From: JBCBGF01 sp039820585 | GTDB lineage: Bacteria; Pseudomonadota; Alphaproteobacteria; Rhodobacterales; Rhodobacteraceae | DNA: 64,000 nucleotides | Assembly: GCA_039820585.1 (NCBI GenBank) | Contig: JBCBPV010000010.1 | Span: 9,530-73,529 of the forward strand | Direction of reading: 5' to 3' | Shown here: in pieces, positions 23,875 to 32,477 of the stretch | How the letters are laid out: each line of letters begins with the position of its first letter | How positions within the stretch are numbered: position 1 is the first letter of the stretch | Program-made: the position numbers and the translations under genes | The notes under the pieces: generated by a model | Databases searched by the model: none | Told to the model about the DNA's origin: nothing | What the model saw: only the letters and a program-made list of their open reading frames with translations

Positions 23875-24819
23875 ATGAAAATCGGCTTTATCGGCCTCGG
23901 CAATGTCGGCGGCAAGCTGTCGGGCTCACTTTTGCGCAATGGCAAGGATCTGACCGTCTTCGACCTCGACCCCGCCAAGGTGGCCGAGTTTACCTCTAAG
24001 GGCGCGCAAACCACCGCCAGCCCCGCTGCGCTCATGCGCGCCTCGGACGTGGTGATCACCTGCCTGCCATCGCCTGCCGCCTCAGACGCGGTGCTCACCG
24101 AAATGCTACCAGAAATCCGCCCTGGCAAGATCTGGTTGGAGATGTCCACCACTGATGCGGCCGAGGTACAGCGGCTGGGCGCTCAGGTCATCGCAGCGGG
24201 AGGCAGGGCGGTGGATTGCCCGGTTTCTGGCGGATGTCACCGCGCGGCGACCGGCAATATCGCGATTTTTGCGGGCTGCGACCGCGCGACGTTTGAGACC
24301 GTGCTGCCCTTGCTCACCACGATGGGGCGGCGGGTGTTGCATACGGGCGATCTGGGCTCGGCCTCGGTTCTGAAAGTCATCACCAACTATCTGGCGACCG
24401 CGAACCTTGTGACCTGTAGCGAGGCACTGGTGACGGCCAAAGCTGCGGGGTTGGATCTGGGCACGGCTTATGAGGCAATTGCGATCTCATCGGGGACCAG
24501 TTTCGTGCATGAGACCGAGAGCCAAGTGATCCTGAATGGCAGCCGCGATATCTCGTTTACGATGGATCTGGTGGCCAAGGATATCGGGTTGTTTCAGGAG
24601 GTTGCGGACCGGGCGGGCGTGCCGCTGGAGATCTCGCCGATGTTGATTGAGATCTTTCGCGACGGGATCGCGCGGTTTGGGGAACGTGAGCTGTCGCCGA
24701 ACATCATCCGGCGGCTTGAGGAGGCGACGGGGTTGGACATTCGCGCGCCGGGATTTCCGGCGGAGATGTCGGATGATGAGCCGGAGGAGATGGGGTATGA
24801 GGTGGTGGTGAAGCGGTGA
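23875..24819 (+). CDS. NAD(P)-dependent beta-hydroxyacid dehydrogenase (3-hydroxyisobutyrate dehydrogenase family)
   Basis: 314 residues. The N-terminal Rossmann motif GFIGLGNVGGKL is followed by the substrate-binding signature DCPVSGGCHRAATGNIAIFAG, shortened by one variant residue from the usual DAPVSGG. The catalytic lysine region is LKVITNYLATANLV (normally KxxNN). The C-terminal all-helical domain contains LAGIDLG-like and LVAKDIGL segments. The family reduces or oxidises short beta-hydroxyacids such as 3-hydroxyisobutyrate, tartronate semialdehyde or glyoxylate derivatives. Neighbours do not fix the substrate. Monocistronic, with a REP-like palindrome at its end. Confidence 0.82.
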   Translation: MKIGFIGLGNVGGKLSGSLLRNGKDLTVFDLDPAKVAEFTSKGAQTTASPAALMRASDVVITCLPSPAASDAVLTEMLPEIRPGKIWLEMSTTDAAEVQRLGAQVIAAGGRAVDCPVSGGCHRAATGNIAIFAGCDRATFETVLPLLTTMGRRVLHTGDLGSASVLKVITNYLATANLVTCSEALVTAKAAGLDLGTAYEAIAISSGTSFVHETESQVILNGSRDISFTMDLVAKDIGLFQEVADRAGVPLEISPMLIEIFRDGIARFGERELSPNIIRRLEEATGLDIRAPGFPAEMSDDEPEEMGYEVVVKR

Positions 24820-24821
24820 TG

Positions 24822-24924
24822 CCCTCACCCTAACCCTCTCCCAACGGAAGAAGGGATGGCGTCGGGAATGGAGAGCTCGACTATCGTTCTGCCGCGACCG
24901 ATTCCCTCTCCCGTTAGGAGAGGG
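24822..24924. repeat. REP-like palindromic intergenic sequence
   Basis: It begins with ccctcaccctaaccctctccc and ends in a perfect hairpin CCCTCTCC cgtta GGAGAGGG (24904-24924). The pattern matches the extragenic C/G-rich palindromes scattered in many proteobacterial genomes. It lies between two convergent genes and may end both transcripts. Confidence 0.7.
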
Positions 24925-24932
24925 CCGGTGCC

Positions 24933-25706
24933 TCAAATCGCAAGATACTCCGCCCGCAGCGCTTCATTATCGAGCACTTCTTCCGCGGTGCCATCAAACA
25001 CCACCTGACCCGTATCCAGAATAATCGCGCGGTCCGCCAGTTGCAGCGCGCGCACTGCGTTCTGCTCCACGATCACCGTGGTGATCCCCTGCTCTTTGAT
25101 GTGGGTCAGCGTCTTCTCGATCTCATCCACGATCACCGGCGCCAGTCCCTCATAGGGCTCATCCAAAAGCAGAACCTTGATGTCCCGCGCCAATGCCCGC
25201 GCGATGGACAGCATCTGTTGCTCTCCGCCTGACAAGGTCGTGCCCTCCTGCGTGCGGCGTTCGCCAAGACGCGGGAACAGGTCATAGATACGGTCGAGGG
25301 ACCAACCCACGGGAGGCGCGATCTGCGCAAGCTTGAGGTTTTCCTCCACCGTCAGGCCCTGGATAATGCGCCGATCCTCGGGCACCAGGCCAAGGCCCGA
25401 TTGCGCCGCGTCGTAGCTGGCCATCTTGTGCAAGGGTTGGTGATCCAGCCAGATCTCCCCATGGGTCACTTCCGGATCACCGATCCGGGCGATGGAGCGC
25501 AGTGTGGATGTCTTGCCCGCCCCGTTCCGGCCTAGAAGGGCGAGGATCTCACCCTCGTGCACGGTAAAGCTCACGCCTTGGACGATATAGCTTTCCCCGT
25601 AATAGGCGTGGATATCGTAGACCGAGAAATAGGCCGGGGCCGTTGAGGCCATGTTGGCGTGTTTGGAAAAGTCCGGGCGTTCCGTCTTTACCGCGCTGTC
25701 ATCCAT
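24933..25706 (-). CDS. livF: branched-chain-type ABC transporter ATP-binding protein LivF
   Basis: One of two ATPases of a HAAT-type importer. Walker A GRNGAGKT, Q-loop and signature TLSGGEQQMLSIARAL, Walker B VLLLDEPYEGLAP and a switch histidine replaced by the usual LivF glutamine region (VIVEQNAVRALQLADR). I start at the ATG 25706 (MDDSAVKTERPDFSKHAN), which adds a 35-residue extension before the core; longer frames upstream overlap livG heavily. It overlaps the livG stop by 8 bp. Last gene of the five-gene operon. The LivF assignment is firm; substrate undetermined. Confidence 0.87.
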   Translation of the reverse strand: MDDSAVKTERPDFSKHANMASTAPAYFSVYDIHAYYGESYIVQGVSFTVHEGEILALLGRNGAGKTSTLRSIARIGDPEVTHGEIWLDHQPLHKMASYDAAQSGLGLVPEDRRIIQGLTVEENLKLAQIAPPVGWSLDRIYDLFPRLGERRTQEGTTLSGGEQQMLSIARALARDIKVLLLDEPYEGLAPVIVDEIEKTLTHIKEQGITTVIVEQNAVRALQLADRAIILDTGQVVFDGTAEEVLDNEALRAEYLAI

Positions 25707-26457
25707 GAGCTTGTCCAAGATACGCCTCCTGCACCTTCGGGTGCCCTTTGATGTTGTCCGGCACGTCTTCAACCAAGGGTGTGCCCTGCGCGAGCACGGT
25801 GATCCGCTCGGCCAGCGAGAAAACGACATGCATGTCGTGCTCAATGATGCACATGGTGATGTCGCGCTTTTCGTTGATCTCTTTCAGCAGGTCGATCGTG
25901 TTGTTGGTATCCGCCCGCGCCATGCCGGCAGTCGGCTCATCCAGGAGCAGAAGCTTCGGCTGCTGCACCAAACACATCGCCATCTCCAGTCGCCGCTTGT
26001 CACCGCGCGACAACGAGGCCGCGTGCATTTCCCGTTGGTCCTGCATGTTGACCTCAAGCAGCATCTCTTCGGCCTGCTCAACCAGCGTCGCCTCGTTCAG
26101 CACCGTCTCAAACGCGTGCATCCGAAAAGAGCCGTCGCGCCGGGCGAAACAGGGGATCAGCATGTTTTCCATCACCGTTAGATCACCAAAGATCTCTGGC
26201 GTCTGGAACACACGACTAATGCCCATCTGGTTGATCTCATGCGGACTGCGGCCCAGCACGGATTGCCCGTCGAACATCACCGATCCCGTGTCGGGGATCA
26301 GCTTACCGACGAGGCAGTTCAGCAATGTCGACTTGCCCGCCCCGTTCGGCCCGATGATCGCATGAACGGTCTTTTCCTGCACGCTGAGGTTCACATCCCC
26401 CAGCGCCTGCAAACCACCGAACCGCTTATTCACGCCTTTGACTTCAAGAAGTCCCAT
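25699..26457 (-). CDS. livG: branched-chain-type ABC transporter ATP-binding protein LivG
   Basis: 252 residues. Walker A IGPNGAGKSTLLN, signature ASLSRGDKRRLEMAMCL (an R in place of the usual second G of LSGG), Walker B LLLLDEPTAGMARAD, and H-loop IIEHDMHVVFSLAERI. The start MGLLEVKGVNKRFGG is standard. It follows livM by 14 bp on the minus strand. Together with LivF it energises uptake through LivH and LivM. The unusual signature motif is also seen in LivG/UrtD-like proteins and should not prevent activity. Confidence 0.88.
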   Translation of the reverse strand: MGLLEVKGVNKRFGGLQALGDVNLSVQEKTVHAIIGPNGAGKSTLLNCLVGKLIPDTGSVMFDGQSVLGRSPHEINQMGISRVFQTPEIFGDLTVMENMLIPCFARRDGSFRMHAFETVLNEATLVEQAEEMLLEVNMQDQREMHAASLSRGDKRRLEMAMCLVQQPKLLLLDEPTAGMARADTNNTIDLLKEINEKRDITMCIIEHDMHVVFSLAERITVLAQGTPLVEDVPDNIKGHPKVQEAYLGQAHG

Positions 26458-26471
26458 GTCTCAGACCCTCT

Positions 26472-27692
26472 TTATTCGGCCACGTGGGGCGCGGGTTTCG
26501 GATGATGCTGGGGATCACTGCCAGAAGGTTTGTCCTTGCGGCGACGGAACAGACGCGCGATGCGCTGGCCACCTTCGACAAGGCCACCCGGCAGGAAGAT
26601 CACGACCAGCATGAACATGATGCCCAGCGTCAGGTGCCAGCCTTTGCCGATGAACGGGTAGATCATGGTCACCATCAGATCCTCGATCCCGTCGGGCATG
26701 AACGCGAACCACTCATGCAGGATGGTCGAGTTGATCTTGGAGATGATGTTTTCCATGTACTTGATCATTCCCGCACCGAGGATCGGGCCAATCAAGGTGC
26801 CAGCCCCGCCAAGGATCGTCATCAGAACGACCTCACCCGATGCGGTCCAGAACATCCGTTCCGCACCCGCCAGCGGATCCATCGACACCATCAGACCACC
26901 GGCCAGACCGGCATACATGCCCGAGATGACGAAGGCCGCGAGCGTGTAGGGTTTGGGGTTCAGACCGGTGTAGTTCATCCGCTGCTGGTTCGATTTCACC
27001 GCCCGCAGCATCATGCCAAATGGCGAGCGGAAGATGCGGATCGCCATGTAGAACGCGATCAGCATGACCGCAGCGCACAGGTAATAGCCGGTGTTGAAGG
27101 TGAAGAGCCACGCGCCCGCTTCCCATTCGAAACTATCGCGCATCTCCAACCCGAAGAAATGGGTCACGGGGATGGATCCGGTCTCAGTCGCGCTGACACC
27201 CAAAATACGGGGGTCGTTCAGCGACAGTTGCAGACCCGTCTCACCGCCGGTGATCGGCGTCAGCACCGAATAGGCCAGCGCAAAGGACATCTGCGCAAAG
27301 GCCAGCGTCAGGATCGAGAAGTAGATGCCAGACCGCCGCAGTGAGATGTACCCGATCAGCAGCGAGAACAGGCCCGCCACGATGACCGAGATCAGGATCG
27401 CGGGGACAACGTTCATGGTGAGCAGCTTCATCATCCAGACCCCGGCATAGGATCCCACACCCAGGAAAGCGGCGTGGCCAAAGCTGAGGTATCCGGTCAG
27501 ACCGAACAGGATGTTGAACCCGATCGCGAAGATCCCGAAGATCACGAAGCGCTGCATCAGGTCGGGATAGCCTGCGTTGAACTGCGCCAGTTCTGACCCT
27601 TCAGGAAAGGGGTTCAGAAGGAACGGCGCGAACAGCGTCAGAAGGCCCACGATCACCAGAAGTGTGAAGTCGCTCTTTTTCAAACCCAGCAT
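26472..27692 (-). CDS. livM: branched-chain-type ABC transporter permease LivM
   Basis: 406 residues with about ten hydrophobic segments. The N-terminus (LLVIVGLLTLFAPFLLNPF) and the conserved central block (GYLSFGHAAFLGVGSYAGVW) are typical of LivM. The cytoplasmic coupling loop is the FRSPFGMMLRAVKSNQQRMN region, and a terminal GGAGTLIGPILGA block follows. A long periplasmic insert of about 50 residues (TGSIPVTHFFGLEMRD region) makes it longer than E. coli-type LivM. The cytoplasmic tail is basic (RLFRRRKDKPSG). 3 bp separate it from livH, so the two are cotranslated. Confidence 0.88.
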   Translation of the reverse strand: MLGLKKSDFTLLVIVGLLTLFAPFLLNPFPEGSELAQFNAGYPDLMQRFVIFGIFAIGFNILFGLTGYLSFGHAAFLGVGSYAGVWMMKLLTMNVVPAILISVIVAGLFSLLIGYISLRRSGIYFSILTLAFAQMSFALAYSVLTPITGGETGLQLSLNDPRILGVSATETGSIPVTHFFGLEMRDSFEWEAGAWLFTFNTGYYLCAAVMLIAFYMAIRIFRSPFGMMLRAVKSNQQRMNYTGLNPKPYTLAAFVISGMYAGLAGGLMVSMDPLAGAERMFWTASGEVVLMTILGGAGTLIGPILGAGMIKYMENIISKINSTILHEWFAFMPDGIEDLMVTMIYPFIGKGWHLTLGIMFMLVVIFLPGGLVEGGQRIARLFRRRKDKPSGSDPQHHPKPAPHVAE

Positions 27693-27695
27693 GGC

Positions 27696-28727
27696 TTATT
27701 CCTCCATCACGCCCTTGCGGCCCATCAGGCCCCTCGGACGGGTCAGTAGAATGACAATGGCGACAAGGTAGATGATCACCTGGTTGATGCCGGGGATCAG
27801 GTCGATGACCGCCCCCATGGAGGCAAAGCTTTCCAGGATACCCAACAAGAAGCCCGCAAGCACGGCGCCGGGCAGGGATCCCATGCCGCCCACCACGACC
27901 ACCACGAAGCTGAGGACCAGGAAGTCCATTCCCATGTGGTAATTGGGCGAGTTGATCGGCGTGTACATCACCCCGGCAAGCCCTGCGACTGCGGCGGCGA
28001 TACCAAACATGATGGTAAAGCGCTTGTCGATATTGATGCCCAGCAGGCCCACGGTCTCGCGGTCGGCCATGCCGGCGCGCACGACCATCCCGAAGGTGGT
28101 GAATTGCAGGAAGGCAAAGACCGCGGTGATGATGACCATGGCAAAGCCGAAGTACACCAGACGCCAGTAGGGATAGATGATCACGTTGGGATCCATCCCG
28201 ATCAGCGCGCCAAAATCGAACGATCCGACGAACGCCTGCGGGGCAGGGGTCGGGATCGGGTTGGCGCCATAATAGTACTTGATGATCTCTTGCAGCACGA
28301 TGGCCAGACCGAACGTGACGAGGATCTGGTCGGCATGGGGCCGCTTGTAGAAATAGCGGATCAGCCCGCGTTCCATGATCACGCCAATCGCGATCATGAT
28401 CGGTATGGCGAACAGGATCGACAAAGGCACAGACCAGTCGATGATCGCCGCGCCCGTCGTCTCGCCAAACCAGTCATAGAGGTAGGGCACATCCACCTTC
28501 AGCGGATTGCCCAGAAAGTCCGTGCGCGTCTCGTCCACAACCTCGTGACTCAGCGTCAGGATCCGGTTAAGCGTCACGGCGCAAAACGCGCCCAACATGA
28601 ACAGCGCGCCATGCGCGAAGTTCACCACACCGAGGGTACCGAAAATCAACGTCAGCCCGAGGGCGATCAGCGCATATGCCGATCCCTTGTCGAGCCCGTT
28701 GAGCACTTGCAGGATAATGGCGTCCAT
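27696..28727 (-). CDS. livH: branched-chain-type ABC transporter permease LivH
   Basis: 343 residues with about eight to nine membrane helices. It starts MDAIILQVLNGLDKGSAYAL, the classic LivH beginning, followed by LGVVNFAHGALFMLGAF. The coupling loop includes MVVRAGMADRETVGLLGIN, and the C-terminus has VVVVGGMGSLPGAVLAGFLLG. A periplasmic insertion (near TRTDFLGNPLKVDVPYLYDW) is extra relative to short LivH proteins. It is first of the permease/ATPase block and separated from the binding-protein gene by 92 bp that contain a very strong hairpin. Confidence 0.88.
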   Translation of the reverse strand: MDAIILQVLNGLDKGSAYALIALGLTLIFGTLGVVNFAHGALFMLGAFCAVTLNRILTLSHEVVDETRTDFLGNPLKVDVPYLYDWFGETTGAAIIDWSVPLSILFAIPIMIAIGVIMERGLIRYFYKRPHADQILVTFGLAIVLQEIIKYYYGANPIPTPAPQAFVGSFDFGALIGMDPNVIIYPYWRLVYFGFAMVIITAVFAFLQFTTFGMVVRAGMADRETVGLLGINIDKRFTIMFGIAAAVAGLAGVMYTPINSPNYHMGMDFLVLSFVVVVVGGMGSLPGAVLAGFLLGILESFASMGAVIDLIPGINQVIIYLVAIVILLTRPRGLMGRKGVMEE

Positions 28728-28770
28728 GGGTTCCCACCTCGTCTACGGGGCCGCCATGGCTGGCGGAGCG

Positions 28771-28796
28771 GGCCGCGCGCATCAGTGCGCGCGGCC
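28771..28796. terminator. strong GC hairpin between binding-protein gene and livH
   Basis: A perfect 11-bp stem (ggccgcgcgca / tgcgcgcggcc) with a tcag loop. Seven T follow on the plus strand, whereas the genes run on the minus strand, where the hairpin is preceded by A. On the operon mRNA it probably protects or partly ends the binding-protein transcript, which would raise its level over the permeases. Confidence 0.6.
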
Positions 28797-28819
28797 GGGT
28801 CTTTTTTTGGAAAAAGCGC

Positions 28820-30181
28820 TTACGCGCCCGGGTTACAGGTGCCGAGCGACCCGCCCGCAAACTGCGGGTGATCGGGGGCATAGGTGACCTGCTCCACCGG
28901 CGTGATCTCGACGATCTCGAGAAGGTCGAACTCCGATGTGGGGTTCTCTTTCCCTTTCACGACCAGCACGTCCTTGAAGCACTGATGATCTTCCGCACGG
29001 TAGAGCGTCGGGCCGTTGCCCAGACCGTCGAACTCGTAGCCTTCCAAGGCTTCGACAACGGCGCAGGGGTTGAACGAGCCTGCACGCTGCACGGCATCCG
29101 CATAAAGCAGCGTCTGCACATAGCAGGTGTGTGCGGCCTGCGACGGCGGGAAGCCGTACTTTGTGCCAAACGAGCGCGTGAACGCTTGGGAACCCTCATC
29201 GGGCAGCGACCAGTGCCAGTTCGTCGAGCCAAAGATGCCCTTCACGTTGGCGCCTGCACCCTTCGCCATCAGGCGCGAGTAGAGCGGAACCACGATCTGG
29301 AAGTCTTTGCCGTTGGCTTGCGCGTCGCGGAGGCCGAACTGAACGGCGTTGGTGAGCGAGTTCACCATGTTGCCGCCGTAGTGGTTCAACACCAGAACGT
29401 CTGCGCCCGACTGCATCACCGGGGCGATGTAGGACGAGAAGTCGGTCTGCGTCAGCGGTGTCAAAACCGTGTTCACGGTTTCCCAACCGATCGCTTCGGT
29501 GGAAGTCCGCACCGCTTCTTCGGTGGTGTAGCCCCAGTTGTAGTCCGCCGTCAGGTGATAGGCCTTCCGGTCGGTGCCATATTCAGCTGCCAGGATCGGC
29601 GCGAGTGCTGCCCCCGACATGTACGAGTTGAAGAAGTGGCGGAAGCCGTTGGCTTTCCGGTCCTTACCCGTGGTGTCGTTGGAGTGCGTCAGACCGGCCA
29701 TAAAGATGACGCCGGCCTCTTGGCAGAGCGCTTGCACCGCAACGGCAACGCCCGAAGATGAGCCGCCAGTGATCATGATGGCACCGTCTTTTTCGATCAT
29801 CGACCGGGCCGAGGCGCGTGCAGCGTCCGACTTGGTCTGCGTATCGCCGGTGACATACTCGACCTTCTTGCCGTTGATGCCCGTGCCATCGAGAACCTTG
29901 GACGAGAATGTAGGCAGCATGCCGCCGTCACCACCGCCGTTGAGATGTTCAACCGCCAGCTCGTAAGCGCGCAATTCGTCTGCACCCTCGTCGGCATACG
30001 GGCCCGACTGGGGCACGTTGAAGCCCAGCGTGACCGTATCCCCTTCCGGGGCGTTCGTGAAACCGGTGTGACCGGCCGACCAGGCCTTGCCGTCAAAGAT
30101 TGTTGGAACGGCCAGACCGGCCGCACCCGCAACAGCACCCGTCTTCAGCATCCCACGACGCGTCAGGTGTGATTTGGACAT
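28820..30181 (-). CDS. periplasmic substrate-binding protein of the Liv-type importer
   Basis: About 453 residues from the ATG at 30181. The N-terminus carries a twin-arginine-like signal (SHLTRRGMLKTGAVAGAAGL, cleavage after about WSAG). The mature part has the family 5/6 peripheral ligand fold: DTVTLGFNVPQSGPYADEG, then GAIMITGGSSSGVAVAVQAL and ADYNWGYTTEEAV. It is longer than LivJ/LivK and resembles amide/urea-type binding proteins (UrtA/FmdD style) as well as amino-acid binders, so the ligand is uncertain. It is the first gene of the operon and lies divergent to an ScfR-type regulator. A purine-rich site precedes the ATG. Confidence 0.85.
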   Translation of the reverse strand: MSKSHLTRRGMLKTGAVAGAAGLAVPTIFDGKAWSAGHTGFTNAPEGDTVTLGFNVPQSGPYADEGADELRAYELAVEHLNGGGDGGMLPTFSSKVLDGTGINGKKVEYVTGDTQTKSDAARASARSMIEKDGAIMITGGSSSGVAVAVQALCQEAGVIFMAGLTHSNDTTGKDRKANGFRHFFNSYMSGAALAPILAAEYGTDRKAYHLTADYNWGYTTEEAVRTSTEAIGWETVNTVLTPLTQTDFSSYIAPVMQSGADVLVLNHYGGNMVNSLTNAVQFGLRDAQANGKDFQIVVPLYSRLMAKGAGANVKGIFGSTNWHWSLPDEGSQAFTRSFGTKYGFPPSQAAHTCYVQTLLYADAVQRAGSFNPCAVVEALEGYEFDGLGNGPTLYRAEDHQCFKDVLVVKGKENPTSEFDLLEIVEITPVEQVTYAPDHPQFAGGSLGTCNPGA

Positions 30182-30396
30182 AAAATCCTCCCATTGAGAT
30201 AATGTACGTGCGTGTCCTCCAACGCGCACGCCGCCCCTGTTGGGGTAGGATCATCATCCCTGCCGCTGGAAAATTCCGCAACAACGCGCTTGAATCGAAC
30301 AATTTTTTTGTAAATGGTTACACAATGCGATTGTATACACTGTAAAGAAGTTTTCGCGCGCCCGCAGAAAGTGTCTGAAAGCGAAGGATAATCCCG

Positions 30397-31707
30397 ATGC
30401 CGAAATCCGCCCTCACTGGCAGCCGGATCCGCGAACGTCGGATTGACTTGGGGTTGAAGCAGGCGCGCCTCGCTGAAATCTGCGGGATATCTGCGTCTTA
30501 CCTCAATCTCATCGAACACAACCGCCGCAGAATCGGCGGCAAGCTGTTAAACGACTTGGCCCATGCGCTGGGGGTAGAGCCTGCGTCGCTGTCAGAAGGG
30601 GCGGATCTGGCACTTCTGGATGCGCTGCGCAGCGCCGCCGACCGCTCTGGCACGCCGGGGGTTGAAACGGTGCGCGCCGAAGAATTGGCGGGGCGTTTCC
30701 CCGGCTGGGCGCGTCTGGTGGCCACGCAGGACCGGCGCATCGCAACGCTTGAGCGCACGATCGAGGCCTTGAATGACCGGCTGACCCACGACCCGTTCCT
30801 GTCGGCCTCGTTGCATGATGTGCTGTCGACGGTCACGGCAATCCATTCCGCCTCGGCGATCCTGGCCGATGACGACGACATTGACCCTGAATGGCAGGCT
30901 CGGTTTCACCGCAACATCTTTGAAGACAGCGAGCGTTTGGCCGAGGCGAGCCGTGCGCTGGTCAGTTATCTCGACAGCGACACCGACAAAGAGGCTGGCG
31001 TCACCGCGCCCCAAGAAGAGTTAGAAGCCTGGCTTGACGCGCGCGGCTACCACGTGGCCGAGATGGAGCGTGCCTTGCCGCCAGGGATCGAGACGCTGGT
31101 GGGCGGCGCGGAAGAGCTGTTGTCGTCTTCGGGCCGTGCATTGGCAGGCCTTTACCTCGCGCGCTATCGCCGCGATGCCGAACGCATGCCACTGGGTGAT
31201 TTTCAGGCGGCGATACAGACGCTGGGACCAGATCCCGCGATGCTGGCGCAGAACTTCGCCGTCGATCTGCCTGCTGTTTTCCGCCGCCTCGCCACCCTGC
31301 CCACAGATAACGCGTCCCCCCGGATCGGCCTCGTGATCTGCGACACTTCTGGCACGCTGACCTTCCGGAAACCTATCGACGGCTTCCCACTGCCCCGGTT
31401 CGGTGCTGCCTGTCCGCTTCTACCGCTCTACCAGGCCTTGTCGCGCCCCATGAGCCCGGTGCGCGCTATCGTGGAACAGCCGGGCCGCACGCAGCGCCGG
31501 TTCCTGACCTACGCCATCTCACAACCCGCCCACCCAGCAGGGTTCGACGGACCGACGGTGTTTGAGGCCTCGATGCTGATGCTACCCGATGAGATGGTGA
31601 CGATGCCCGACGAAAAGCCCATTCCCATCGGCACGAGCTGCCGTATCTGTTCCCGCCGATCCTGTGCAGCAAGACGCGAGCCGTCGATTTTGTCTGAGGA
31701 GGCCTAG
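30397..31707 (+). CDS. ScfR-type short-chain fatty acyl transcriptional regulator (XRE plus DUF2083-like)
   Basis: 436 residues. The N-terminal HTH is RIRERRIDLGLKQARLAEI, then CGISASYLNLIEHNRRR; this IS.SYLNLIEHN.R form is typical of RamB/PrpC/ScfR regulators of acetate and propionate use. A long central helical region follows. The C-terminus ends with the cysteine-containing motif IPIGTSCRICSRRSCAARREP, expected for the short-chain fatty acyl-CoA regulator domain. It is divergent from the importer operon, and the 215-bp intergenic region has an AT-rich tract with tgtaaatg and ctgtaaag sites. Regulation of that operon or of distant short-chain acid genes is inferred. Confidence 0.83.
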   Translation: MPKSALTGSRIRERRIDLGLKQARLAEICGISASYLNLIEHNRRRIGGKLLNDLAHALGVEPASLSEGADLALLDALRSAADRSGTPGVETVRAEELAGRFPGWARLVATQDRRIATLERTIEALNDRLTHDPFLSASLHDVLSTVTAIHSASAILADDDDIDPEWQARFHRNIFEDSERLAEASRALVSYLDSDTDKEAGVTAPQEELEAWLDARGYHVAEMERALPPGIETLVGGAEELLSSSGRALAGLYLARYRRDAERMPLGDFQAAIQTLGPDPAMLAQNFAVDLPAVFRRLATLPTDNASPRIGLVICDTSGTLTFRKPIDGFPLPRFGAACPLLPLYQALSRPMSPVRAIVEQPGRTQRRFLTYAISQPAHPAGFDGPTVFEASMLMLPDEMVTMPDEKPIPIGTSCRICSRRSCAARREPSILSEEA

Positions 31708-31848
31708 GGAACGGTCGTTTGCCGAAAGATCGAACCGGTTTTTCCCCGCGATGTGCGTTGCGCGGGATGTTTTGACACAATCCCGCCCCTGCGCAATAAT
31801 CCGCTCAACAACAAGAATATCACGCGTTTTTTAGGGAGGAGATCGGCG

Positions 31849-32217
31849 ATGGGCGGACGTGTCCTGCTGATCGAGGATGAGCCCAACATCATCGAGGCGA
31901 TCCGGTTTATTCTGTCGCGCGATGGCTGGGCCGTGGACGTGCATTCCGACGGTGCCACCGCCATGGAGGCGATTTCCGCGCGCGGGCCCGATTTGATCAT
32001 CCTCGATGTCATGCTGCCCAACCGGTCGGGCTATGACATCCTGGCCGATCTTCGCGCGCAGGAAGAGACCAAGGAGTTGCCGGTGCTGATGCTGACGGCG
32101 CGAGGGCAGACAAAGGATCGCGAGATGGCCGAACGCTATGGCGTCAGCCGCTTCATGACCAAGCCGTTTTCCAATTCTGAGGTCTTGTCCTCGGTCCGTG
32201 AGCTCGCGGGCGTATGA
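31849..32217 (+). CDS. single-domain response regulator (CheY-like receiver)
   Basis: 122 residues from the ATG at 31849, preceded by a good agggagga site. The acidic pocket is LLIEDEPN, the phospho-acceptor aspartate is in LIILDVMLPNRSGYD, the conserved Thr/Ser region is LMLTARGQ and the lysine lies in FMTKPFSN. There is no output domain. Its stop overlaps the start of the next small gene (ATGA), which in turn is adjacent to a symporter-histidine kinase. It is therefore probably a phospho-target of that kinase, passing the signal by protein contact or to another partner. Confidence 0.87.
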   Translation: MGGRVLLIEDEPNIIEAIRFILSRDGWAVDVHSDGATAMEAISARGPDLIILDVMLPNRSGYDILADLRAQEETKELPVLMLTARGQTKDREMAERYGVSRFMTKPFSNSEVLSSVRELAGV

Positions 32218-32477
32218 GCGATCCGCGCGAACCGGTGTTCCTTGAGCGTGAGACCTACCGCGTCCGCCGCTTGATGGATGCCGCGCGATTCCTGCCTTTT
32301 CTGGCAACCTTCATCTTCCTGATCCCGCTTCTGTTCGCACCGGTGGCAGGCACCGCGGTGACGGTGGTCTACCTGTTTGCGGGCTGGGTTCTGTTGATCG
32401 GCGTGGCCTTCGGGATCTCGCGCAGGCTCGCCTCCAGCGTCGATGCCGGCCCGACCGAGGAGGAGGGGGAAGGCTGA
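32214..32477 (+). CDS. small two-TM membrane protein, DUF485/YjcH-like
   Basis: 87 residues with two hydrophobic helices (FLPFLATFIFLIPLLFAP and AVTVVYLFAGWVLLIGVAF) and charged ends. Size, topology and location just before a sodium/solute symporter domain parallel the yjcH (DUF485) gene, which precedes the acetate permease ActP. Sequence similarity itself is not certain. It overlaps the receiver gene by 4 bp, and its stop shares its last base with the next start, so all three genes are translationally coupled. Confidence 0.7.
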   Translation: MSDPREPVFLERETYRVRRLMDAARFLPFLATFIFLIPLLFAPVAGTAVTVVYLFAGWVLLIGVAFGISRRLASSVDAGPTEEEGEG

